From: JASFQI01 sp050115555
GTDB lineage: Bacteria; Desulfobacterota; DSM-4660; Desulfatiglandales; HGW-15
Assembly (NCBI GenBank): GCA_050115555.1
Contig: JASFQI010000124.1
Location: 1 to 12,781 of the forward strand
Length of the DNA: 12,781 bases
Direction: 5' to 3'
Position 1 is the stretch's first letter. Every line of letters starts with the position of its first letter. The notes below the pieces were generated by a model, which saw only the letters and a program-made list of their open reading frames with translations, was not told the origin of the DNA and ran no database searches. A program made the position numbers and the translations under genes. Of this stretch, positions 7,016-12,308 are shown piece by piece.

Positions 7016-7228
7016 ATCCATCAAAAGCGATCCCAAAACACTCTGCCAGGAGAAGCATTGCCACGGTTGATTTTGGGTTGACAACGCCGATCGAAATGCC
7101 CGATCCTTCGATCGTTCTCCGGATGAAACCGCGCCATTCAAGGTTCCCACGGTGACTCGCCGACCTTGAAGGGTTCGGCTCCAAAACTGTTTCAGGAAGC
7201 GGCGGTTGCAGATCAGAGAGTATTTCCC

Positions 7229-8134
7229 ATGACTGAGAAAACCCCTCCCCATACGGAACCGAAATCCCCTGAGACCGAACCTCGCGGTCGAGTGTGGTTC
7301 GTCATTCGGAACCTCGGGCTGATTTTTCTGGGGAGCCTGATCTATGCCGTGGGCCTTCACGCCCTGCTCATCCCCAACGGGTTCCTCACGGGTGGCGTGG
7401 TAGGCACAGCCATCCTCATTCAGTACCTCGTACCCGCCCTGCCCATGGGGCCGGTATACTTTGTCCTGAACATCCCTCTTCTTCTCCTGGGCTGGTTCAC
7501 GGTCAGCCGCCGGTTCATGCTGTACAGCATCGCCGGCATGTTCCTCTTCTCCCTGGCGTGCACGCTGGCCAAGCCCTCTCCTTTCGACGTGCAGGACCCG
7601 ATCCTGGTCGCACTCCTGGCCGGCGTGATCTGCGGCACTGCATCCGGGCTCATCCTGAGGTCTTACGGATCCAGCGGAGGACTGGACGTCCTGGCCATCT
7701 ACCTCAACCAGCGCTTCGGGGTTCGGCTCGGGGCGGTGTTTTTCGTGGCTAATGCGATCGTGCTCGGCGCCGGCGCATTCCTACACGACCTGGAAAAGAC
7801 GCTCTACTCACTCATCTTCGTGTTCGTGACCACCCGGATCATGGACGCCATCATGGCGGGGTTCAACCGCCGCAAGCTCATCTACGTGATCTCGGACCGA
7901 TCCGCTGAGATCGCCGAAGCGATCATGCGACGGGTCAACCGGGGGGTGACCCTGCTTCAGGGCAGGGGCGCATACTCCGGATCGGAAAAGGAAATCATTC
8001 TCACCATTACCACCATGACCGAGCTTCCCCGGCTCAAGGGGTTGATCTTCAGCATCGACGACGACGCCTTTGTCGTAGTGAACGACACCCTGGAGGTCCT
8101 GGGGAACCGGCACGGAAAGCTGAAGGTCTACTGA
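7229..8134 (+). CDS. YitT family (DUF161/DUF2179) membrane protein
   Basis: This is a 301-residue protein. A polar N-terminus of about 22 residues precedes five or six hydrophobic segments (about 27-48, 56-72, 76-90, 98-113, 124-143, 168-184, 190-208), including RNLGLIFLGSLIYAVGLHAL and IPNGFLTGGVVG, typical of YitT. The family hallmark is RSYGSSGGLDVLAIYLNQRFG (144-164, usually G-G-S-S-G-G-T-D). The cytoplasmic C-terminal DUF2179 domain (about 213-301) has RGVTLLQGRGAYSG and IDDDAFVVVNDTLEV. Length is normal for the family. Biochemical function of YitT proteins is not established. The frame is open upstream to a TTG at 7166, but ATG at 7229 gives the normal length; its Shine-Dalgarno (AGAGAG) is weak, so the start is moderately sure. 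It is divergent from the sigma-54 activator. Confidence 0.9.
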   Translation: MTEKTPPHTEPKSPETEPRGRVWFVIRNLGLIFLGSLIYAVGLHALLIPNGFLTGGVVGTAILIQYLVPALPMGPVYFVLNIPLLLLGWFTVSRRFMLYSIAGMFLFSLACTLAKPSPFDVQDPILVALLAGVICGTASGLILRSYGSSGGLDVLAIYLNQRFGVRLGAVFFVANAIVLGAGAFLHDLEKTLYSLIFVFVTTRIMDAIMAGFNRRKLIYVISDRSAEIAEAIMRRVNRGVTLLQGRGAYSGSEKEIILTITTMTELPRLKGLIFSIDDDAFVVVNDTLEVLGNRHGKLKVY

Positions 8135-8188
8135 TCCCTGAGTGCCTGCCCCGGGCCATGAAACCTGAAGCCATTCGGAGGAAAGCGT

Positions 8189-8422
8189 ATGCTTTTGAAG
8201 CCCTTTATGCGGGAGAGCCTTTTTCCTCTGCCTGTGACATTCATCTCGACCATCAGCACAGACGGCATTCGAAACATCGCACCCTACTCCTGCATCATGC
8301 CCGTACTTCGTCCGCTGGACCTGATCTGCCTGGCCTCCGCCTTCAAGCGGGACACGCTCAAGAACATCCGGGACACGAGGGAGTTCGTGGTGAACCTGGC
8401 AGGTGCGGATCTCCGTTCTTAA
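8189..8422 (+). pseudogene. Truncated flavin reductase-like (FMN-binding split barrel) gene
   Basis: The 77 codons begin with a good GGAGG seven bases before ATG and read FPLPVTFISTISTDGIRNIA, PYSCIMPVLRPLDLICLASA, KRDTLKNIRDTREFVVN. This is the N-terminal third of a flavin reductase family protein: P-x-P-V, strand-turn with D-G-x-x-N-x-A-P-Y-S, K-R-D-T-x-x-N-I, E-F-V-V-N. Intact members are about 190-200 residues. Translation stops after N-L-A-G-A-D-L, and no continuation is visible in any plus frame before the terminator at 8513, so the rest appears deleted rather than frameshifted. It lies 54 bases after the YitT gene and may be co-transcribed. A short functional peptide cannot be excluded but is unlikely because the FMN-binding C-terminal half is lost. 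Confidence 0.75.
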
Positions 8423-8512
8423 TGCTTGACAGGAAACCTCCCGTTCGGTAGACAGGGTGGGAGCATTCGCGGACAGAATGTCCGTGGCCTTTATTACGGA
8501 AGACCTCAATAG

Positions 8513-8568
8513 AAAGCCACGAAGGCGTTTCCTCCCAGAAGGGAGAGAGACCTTCGTGGCTTTTTTTT
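8513..8568 (+). terminator. Strong intrinsic terminator, repeat type 1
   Basis: AAAGCCACGAAGG (8513-8525) pairs perfectly with CCTTCGTGGCTTT (8551-8563), and the T run extends to 8568. The loop contains a second hairpin, CTCCC/GGGAG with loop AGAA. It lies 90 bases after the truncated flavin reductase and ends that transcript. The arm sequence recurs at 12046-12099. In the rest of the gene-free stretch 8423-8671 I see only a small CGGACA-GAA-TGTCCG hairpin and no clear promoter for the gene at 8672. Confidence 0.93.
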
Positions 8569-8671
8569 CGAAACGATCATGGCTTGGTGAGCCCCTGCTC
8601 CGGGCTTCAATGAGGCTTGAGCTGCGCCAAGGAACCTATCCGTCGGGGGCCGGTTGCAGAGTGAATGAACA

Positions 8672-9199
8672 ATGAAAAAAGGACTGATCATCGGGCTTGG
8701 AAATGCCCTGCATAAGGATGGGGAATTCGCCTGGTATGTACTGGAAAGCCTCTCTCGGGAGACATTGAGCGCTTCGGTTCAATTCCTTTACCCGGGAGAC
8801 GATCCGCGATACGCCGGCGGTCTGATTTATGACGCGGATTTTGTCGTCGTTGTCGGCACGATGAATCTCGGTGGACCGGCAGGCCGGCTCCATGCCTGGC
8901 CTCTCTCTGTTTTCCTGCGGCACATTGACTGGATGACTGAGGACTGCCAGGAGGTCCGGCTTCTGGTCGAGGCCATGTCCAGGGCGGATCTCGCCGGCGG
9001 GCTGCCGGACGATATGTGGTTCCTGTGGGTTGAAGCACAGGGCATGAATGGTTGCGGAGCATCCGCGCAAGCGCGGAGGGCCGTTTGGAAAACGACCCGG
9101 GCGATCAAGGAAATGCTCATTGATCGAGACTTCCTGCCTGCAAAGGCCATGACGGTGACACCGATCTATCGGTTCGACCCCATGCAGCCGGCGCTCTAA
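8672..9199 (+). CDS. Hydrogenase maturation protease-like protein
   Basis: This is a 175-residue cytoplasmic protein. The N-terminus GLIIGLGNALHKDGEFAWYV (4-23) matches the opening of the HycI/HybD nickel-dependent endopeptidase family (G-[IL]-G-N-x-L-x-x-D-D/E-G), and YDADFVVVVGTMNLGGPAGRLHAW (53-76) matches the next strand and loop. Those proteases trim the C-terminus of the [NiFe]-hydrogenase large subunit after nickel insertion, with Ni bound by Glu/Asp16, Asp62 and His93 (HybD numbering). Here D16 remains, but the Asp at the end of the V-V-V-V strand is Gly (about 62) and no obvious His93 match stands out, so classical activity is doubtful. Start ATG has only GAGTGA nearby. It is first in an apparent operon with the FmdE-like, His-motif and CooT genes, which favours a nickel-related role. 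Confidence 0.7.
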   Translation: MKKGLIIGLGNALHKDGEFAWYVLESLSRETLSASVQFLYPGDDPRYAGGLIYDADFVVVVGTMNLGGPAGRLHAWPLSVFLRHIDWMTEDCQEVRLLVEAMSRADLAGGLPDDMWFLWVEAQGMNGCGASAQARRAVWKTTRAIKEMLIDRDFLPAKAMTVTPIYRFDPMQPAL

Positions 9200-9220
9200 T
9201 CGTCTCAAAGGGAGCAGAGC

Positions 9221-10054
9221 ATGAACAGAGAGGAAGCCTTGAGGTCGATCCACGAAGACCTGCTGGAGTACATTCAGAAGAAGGTGAAGGTGGATTACGA
9301 CAATCAAAAGCAGAGACCGGCCTCATTTCTGTACCACGGGAAAACACATCTCATCGACGAGATCCTGGGTCGTTTTCGGTTACTGGAATCCCGGTCGGTC
9401 AATGCTTTTCTGGTGCGCGTAGTCGGCGGGGACGTCTACTGCCTCGTTTTCCAGCCTTGGGATGTGAATCAGCGTAGAGTGATTTGCAAGGGATTCTGGG
9501 TCCTGAGCTTCCGCGTCCTGGGGGACGAAGAGATCATGGCCTTTTATCGTGAGGATCGAAAACTGGCCGTCGCTGAAGCCCTCAAAGGGGTGGTCGAATT
9601 CCACGGCCGCCTTTGCCCGGATGTGGTGCTCGGCGAAAAGCTCTGTGAATACGTGCAGAAACTCTGCTCCTCGAGTGCTGAGTCGGTAGGGGGATTGTCG
9701 ATCGTGGCCGAAAACGGCACCGCGGCCCTCGATGCGATCCAACTGCTGCTTGGCGCCACTGTAGGAAATCGGCGCCTTCGAATCATGGACTATGGTGAAC
9801 ACCACTACACCTTCCTTTGTCAAAGCGGCCATCACGGCTTCAGGTTGTCGCTGCGACATCAACACAAAGGCAGTGACGTTGAGTACAGGGCTTTGGAGCA
9901 GAAGTTCGAGACCCATCAGTCTACAATGGACGAGGCCGTGAGGTTCCAGGCGCTTGTCGATGAAAGGGTGAAGCACCTGATGGGGCTTTCTCCTGAAGCC
10001 CTTTTCGGAGTGGAAGTACTACAAACCGGCTGCGTGGACCGCAGCCTGCATTGA
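9221..10054 (+). CDS. FmdE-domain protein with novel N-terminal domain
   Basis: This is a 277-residue protein. Residues about 120-205 match the FmdE domain (named for the E subunit of formylmethanofuran dehydrogenase but found in many anaerobes): EFHGRLCPDVVLGEKL (126-141), VAENGTAALDAIQLLLGATVG (162-182), RIMDYGEHHYTFL (187-199). The F-H-G-x-L-C-P motif is intact (H128, C132). Two cysteines usual in the second motif (S-C-A-x-D-A-I-Q and G-C-T) are Ala here, and the usual D-Y-G-K is D-Y-G-E, so metal binding may differ. Residues 1-115 form an alpha/beta region I do not recognise. The C-terminus carries further His and a final Cys (GHHGFRLSLRHQHKG at 203-217; C271). Start has GGGAG six bases upstream, 21 bases after the previous stop. 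Exact role unknown. Confidence 0.75.
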   Translation: MNREEALRSIHEDLLEYIQKKVKVDYDNQKQRPASFLYHGKTHLIDEILGRFRLLESRSVNAFLVRVVGGDVYCLVFQPWDVNQRRVICKGFWVLSFRVLGDEEIMAFYREDRKLAVAEALKGVVEFHGRLCPDVVLGEKLCEYVQKLCSSSAESVGGLSIVAENGTAALDAIQLLLGATVGNRRLRIMDYGEHHYTFLCQSGHHGFRLSLRHQHKGSDVEYRALEQKFETHQSTMDEAVRFQALVDERVKHLMGLSPEALFGVEVLQTGCVDRSLH

Positions 10055-10065
10055 AAGGAGTTCTC

Positions 10066-10293
10066 ATGGATTTTCTGGAAAAGGCCGGGATTCGAATCCA
10101 TCACTGGATCCACCACAATGAAAGCCACCTGAAAGAATACGAGACCTTTGCCGACGAGCTCGAAGCGGCCGGTCAGCACACCGCGGCCGAGCAGATTCGA
10201 AAAATGGCCGCGTTGACAACGGAGGGCAGCCAGTGCCTGCGCAATGCATCAAGGACGCTCGGGTTTCCCGAGCAGGAGGATTCTCATGTGTGA
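10066..10293 (+). CDS. Small His-motif helical protein, CooT partner candidate
   Basis: This is a 75-residue protein, predicted all-helical, with one Cys. The N-terminal helix carries IHHWIHHNESHLKEY (about 10-24), a cluster of five histidines in H-H-W-I-H-H-N-x-x-H spacing. It is followed by FADELEAAGQHTAAEQIRKM (about 26-45) and CLRNASRTLG near the end, suggesting a two-to-three-helix bundle. From memory, small proteins with an H-W-x-x-H-N-x-x-H signature occur beside cooT-type genes; this was not checked. Metal binding through the His cluster is an inference. Start ATG at 10066 is set by AAGGAG at 10055-10060; the stop overlaps the start of the CooT gene by eight bases, implying translational coupling. 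Confidence 0.7.
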   Translation: MDFLEKAGIRIHHWIHHNESHLKEYETFADELEAAGQHTAAEQIRKMAALTTEGSQCLRNASRTLGFPEQEDSHV

Positions 10294-10474
10294 GGCAGAT
10301 GCATTTCTTTGGAAAAATGGACAGGAAGAAAAAATTCTTGAAAGCGTCGACATCGTCCGCGTGAAGGACGGAGAGGTCAAGCTGATCAATATTTTTGGCG
10401 AGCAGAAGACGATTCGCGGCGTATTGAAACGTTACCAGAACAGACCGGGAAAGATCGTGTTCGAGCCCGCCTGA
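10286..10474 (+). CDS. cooT: CooT-family nickel-binding protein
   Basis: This is a 62-residue product beginning M-C, with VDIVRVKDGEVKLINIFGEQ (21-40) and GVLKRYQNRPGKIVFE (45-60). This is the CooT layout: M-C-x-A at the N-terminus, where Cys2 is the key nickel ligand, then a beta-sheet domain with [LI]-x-[ND]-[IL]-F-G-E and a final strand. CooT of Rhodospirillum rubrum (about 66 residues) is a dimeric nickel protein used in maturing carbon monoxide dehydrogenase; homologues occur widely in anaerobes, often without a CODH next door. No other cysteine is present, as in the family. AGGAGGA five bases upstream sets the start. The frame is open further upstream, but that part is inside the preceding gene. 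No CODH genes are seen in the window, so the enzyme served is unknown. Confidence 0.85.
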   Translation: MCEADAFLWKNGQEEKILESVDIVRVKDGEVKLINIFGEQKTIRGVLKRYQNRPGKIVFEPA

Positions 10475-10562
10475 CTCGGGGCTCCAGCCAGGGCTTCCCG
10501 CGCCTCGTCACGGCTCATGAATCCCTTTTCTTATGAACCAAAGGAATAAAGGAGTGATCCCC

Positions 10563-11405
10563 ATGGAATCATCGAGTAGTGAACACCCCATCCTTTCCCT
10601 GCCTCAAAAGACTCCTCGGGGCTGGTATATCGTCCATCAGCCGGACTACAAGACCCCGAATGTCTTCAACCTCCATGAAAGAGGAATGTTTACAGCCCGC
10701 CCCCTTATCCGAGGCGAGTACGGAGCGCGCATCTTAACCGATGAAAACCTACAGATCGCAGTGCAGTACATGTACCTGACCGAGGAGTCCTTAGAGGATC
10801 GGGAATCCGGCATAAGGTTCTCCTGGATCAACAAGCACGGTCTCGTTTCTCTGACCCGGACGCTGCTACCGAAGAAAGCGGAACTGAAGAGAATCGCCCT
10901 CGAGACCAAGGTGGAGGAAGAGATCCACAGGGTCGCTCGTGAATGGGCGTCCTCCTTTTCTTCCGGTGCCGCCAAGGCGGACACGGAAGAGGTGACAAGG
11001 GCCTTGAACGCGGCCGTGGAAAGGGGAAAAGACCTCTGCCGGCAATGGCTTTTGCGAAGCAACCGGCTGTGGATCGAGCCCTTACTCCCAAGAATGATTC
11101 AGAACTTCAAACGCGGGCTCCATGAGCGGGTGGGGGATACCCTTTTCAAAGACTACCTCCAACGGGGCGGTGAGGAAACCGAGGCAGAGCTGATCAGAAA
11201 AATCAACCTGTTTGTCCGGCTCTATGAAAGCGATGGGCTGGTGAAGCCCAACGGTGCTGCATGGCAGAGTGAGGATGAGCTGTGGGATTGCTGGATCGCA
11301 TTTGCAGGTTCCGAATCCGAAGGAAAGAGAATCTGCGAGACCATCAAGCAGGTCCTTCTTCCCCTGAAAGAAGACATCGAAAGCGAATTGAGCGAAGCCG
11401 CATAG
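10563..11405 (+). CDS. Unrecognised 280-residue protein
   Basis: I do not recognise this protein. It is soluble, with no signal peptide or membrane segment. The first 100 residues are mixed, with TPRGWYIVHQPDYKTPNVFN and MFTARPLIRGEYGARILTDE followed by SGIRFSWINKHGLVSLTRTL. Residues about 105-220 are charged and helical (VEEEIHRVAREWASSF; EEVTRALNAAVERGKDLCRQ; MIQNFKRGLHERVGD). The C-terminus contains ELWDCWIAFAGS and ends acidic. Two cysteines are in the last 125 residues apart from C159, none in a metal-binding spacing. ATG at 10563 is chosen for AAAGGAG eight bases upstream; an ATG at 10533 lacks a site. It lies 88 bases after the CooT gene on the same strand and may belong to the same transcript. 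No function is proposed. Confidence 0.75.
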   Translation: MESSSSEHPILSLPQKTPRGWYIVHQPDYKTPNVFNLHERGMFTARPLIRGEYGARILTDENLQIAVQYMYLTEESLEDRESGIRFSWINKHGLVSLTRTLLPKKAELKRIALETKVEEEIHRVAREWASSFSSGAAKADTEEVTRALNAAVERGKDLCRQWLLRSNRLWIEPLLPRMIQNFKRGLHERVGDTLFKDYLQRGGEETEAELIRKINLFVRLYESDGLVKPNGAAWQSEDELWDCWIAFAGSESEGKRICETIKQVLLPLKEDIESELSEAA

Positions 11406-11412
11406 ACGTAGA

Positions 11413-11446
11413 CCGGGGGACGTGCGCTTGAAAGCACCTCCCCCGG
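11413..11446. terminator. Hairpin between convergent genes
   Basis: CCGGGGGA (11413-11420) pairs with TCCCCCGG (11439-11446), and GTGC/GCAC extends it within the loop. It is seven bases after the stop of the 280-residue gene. No T run follows directly, so it is a probable but weak terminator that may serve both strands. Confidence 0.6.
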
Positions 11447-11469
11447 ATTACGCCGAATCGAGACTTTTC

Positions 11470-11730
11470 TCAGTGAGAATGCTCGTGCGGCTCTAAATCG
11501 TGGTCCGGATGCGGGTGGTCATGGGGGCCGTGATCCCCCTCATGCGTGTGCTCATGCACATGGGAATCGTGTTCGTGTGAATGAGCGTGCTTGTGCTGGT
11601 GCAGGTGATCGTGTGTATGGGAATGCGAGTGCTCATGGGTATGAGTTTCGTTCCCGTGCGTATGCTCATGCGTGTGTACATGGGTGTGCTCGTGCCCGTG
11701 GACGTGTTCATGCTCATGGTTCCCTTCCAT
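11470..11730 (-). CDS. Histidine-rich putative nickel-binding or storage protein
   Basis: This is an 86-residue protein with 36 histidines (42 percent), mostly alternating as H-x-H with x being E, T, S, D, V, Q, K or A (for example HEHTHVHTHEHTH). The C-terminal part becomes acidic and proline-bearing (GPHDHPHPDHDLEPHEHSH). There is no Cys, no signal peptide and no globular domain. Similar His-rich peptides (the Hpn type, and His tails on HypB or UreE) bind and buffer nickel; zinc or copper is also possible. It is certainly translated: a near-perfect Shine-Dalgarno AAAGGAGGTGA at 11737-11747 lies six bases before ATG, and a near-consensus promoter lies further up. It converges with the nickel-type operon and is divergent from a peptide/nickel-type binding protein gene, which favours nickel. 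The repetitive codons (CAT/CAC-rich) create shadow frames on the other strand. Confidence 0.85.
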   Translation of the reverse strand: MEGNHEHEHVHGHEHTHVHTHEHTHGNETHTHEHSHSHTHDHLHQHKHAHSHEHDSHVHEHTHEGDHGPHDHPHPDHDLEPHEHSH

Positions 11731-11781
11731 GGTTTCTCACCTCCTTTCGCAGGCTGGAGAGCGCTTCAAAACATAGTGAAT

Positions 11782-11810
11782 ATTCTAGGCCTTTAATGCA
11801 GGGGCGTCAA
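11782..11810 (-). promoter_or_regulatory. Near-consensus promoter of the His-rich gene
   Basis: On minus, TTGACG (11810-11805, five of six) and TAGAAT (11787-11782, five of six) are exactly 17 bases apart. Transcription would start near 11775, giving a leader of about 45 bases. A GAATATTC palindrome overlaps the -10 (11779-11786) and could be an operator half. No NikR-type dyad of the GTATGA form was found. Confidence 0.65.
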
Positions 11811-11947
11811 GCGGAACGAAGACGCGGATGAAAACAGGCCCCAGCCTCGCAATCACAGGTGCTCACGTAGAGCACGAAGCGGAAAGGCGTATTCCTTACC
11901 CCAAGAGGGTTTCAGCGCTTTGGCGACAAAACATCGGCATTCCGGGC

Positions 11948-11975
11948 TTGACAAGGCGCGTTTCTCTAAGATACA
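11948..11975 (+). promoter_or_regulatory. Candidate promoter for the binding-protein transcript
   Basis: TTGACA (11948-11953) is a perfect -35. The -10 is poor: GATACA at 11970-11975 with a 16-base spacer matches three of six. It is the only good -35 on plus between the His-rich gene and the lipoprotein gene. A weak -10 would suit a regulated promoter. Confidence 0.35.
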
Positions 11976-12045
11976 CACTCACCACAATTCGTGCCAAGAA
12001 GGCGCACAGTCAGTCAAATCTCTTCACCCAACACACGTACAAACC

Positions 12046-12099
12046 AAGAGCCACGAAGGCCGAAGGGCAGAAAGCCCTCCGACACTCGTGGCTTTTTTT
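12046..12099 (+). terminator. Intrinsic terminator, repeat type 1, in leader position
   Basis: AAGAGCCACGA (12046-12056) pairs with TCGTGGCTTTT (12086-12096) with one G-U pair, and the T run reaches 12099. An inner hairpin AGGGC-AGAAA-GCCCT (12064-12078) is closed by CG/CG. The sequence GCCACGAAGGC and TCGTGGC plus T run repeats that at 8513-8568. It has no obvious upstream plus-strand gene to end, so it either ends the read-through from the operon or acts as an attenuator for the genes that follow. Confidence 0.8.
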
Positions 12100-12109
12100 G
12101 TGGAAGACC

Positions 12110-12289
12110 ATGCGGCCAAAGCCCCTCATCGTTCTCAGCGCCTTTCTTTCTGCAGTCCGGGTCCTGTCGACCGGGTGGGCAGGTGAAAACGCAAAGAAAT
12201 TGGATACGGATCAGGACGGGCGCTTCGAGATTGCCACCCGGTTTTCGGGTGGACAACCCATGCTCCAGAAATCTGCCAATCGGGAATAG
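12110..12289 (+). CDS. Possible tiny exported ORF with DxDxDG motif (remnant?)
   Basis: This is a 59-codon frame. Residues 1-24 resemble a signal peptide (M-R-P-K then PLIVLSAFLSAVRVLSTGWA) with a possible cleavage at W-A-G. Then comes LDTDQDGRFEIATRFSGGQP, where D-T-D-Q-D-G-R-F-E fits the D-x-D-x-D-G calcium-loop pattern found in repeated form in larger secreted proteins. It begins just after the T run of the terminator and ends 20 bases before the lipoprotein gene. The Shine-Dalgarno is poor (GGAAG three bases away). It may be a truncated remnant of a longer exported protein or not a gene at all. Confidence 0.35.
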   Translation: MRPKPLIVLSAFLSAVRVLSTGWAGENAKKLDTDQDGRFEIATRFSGGQPMLQKSANRE

Positions 12290-12308
12290 CAAGAAAGGAT
12301 TCAATTGC

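Larger units (their letters stand above)
11811..12109. other. Gene-less leader region upstream of the binding-protein gene
   Basis: No convincing gene is present, although one plus frame stays open. It contains a hairpin GTGCTC-ACGTA-GAGCAC (11859-11875), a perfect -35 box (11948-11953) and the terminator at 12046-12099. TTCGTG at 11988-11993 could pair with CACGAA at 12053-12058, inside the terminator's left arm, so an antiterminator is conceivable but weak. Confidence 0.4.

Noticed and set aside
7808..8509. Minus-strand frame of 233 codons overlapping YitT and the flavin reductase remnant
   Set aside because: It overlaps two recognisable plus-strand genes and resembles no protein family.
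8457..8675. Continuation of the flavin reductase in another frame
   Set aside because: The translated sequence lacks any motif of the family's C-terminal half and runs through the terminator hairpin.
11470..11730. His-rich repeat as a CRISPR or tandem repeat array
   Set aside because: The periodicity is a six-base codon-pair pattern (H-x), with no conserved repeat unit or spacers.
11577..11831. Open plus-strand frames across the His-rich gene
   Set aside because: They are produced by the repetitive CAT/CAC codons on the other strand, have no ribosome binding site and encode low-complexity Val/Met or Ala/Arg-rich peptides.
11986..12003. Sigma-54 promoter (TGGCACG on minus at about 11990)
   Set aside because: The -12 GC element is not at the required spacing, and no gene is properly placed.
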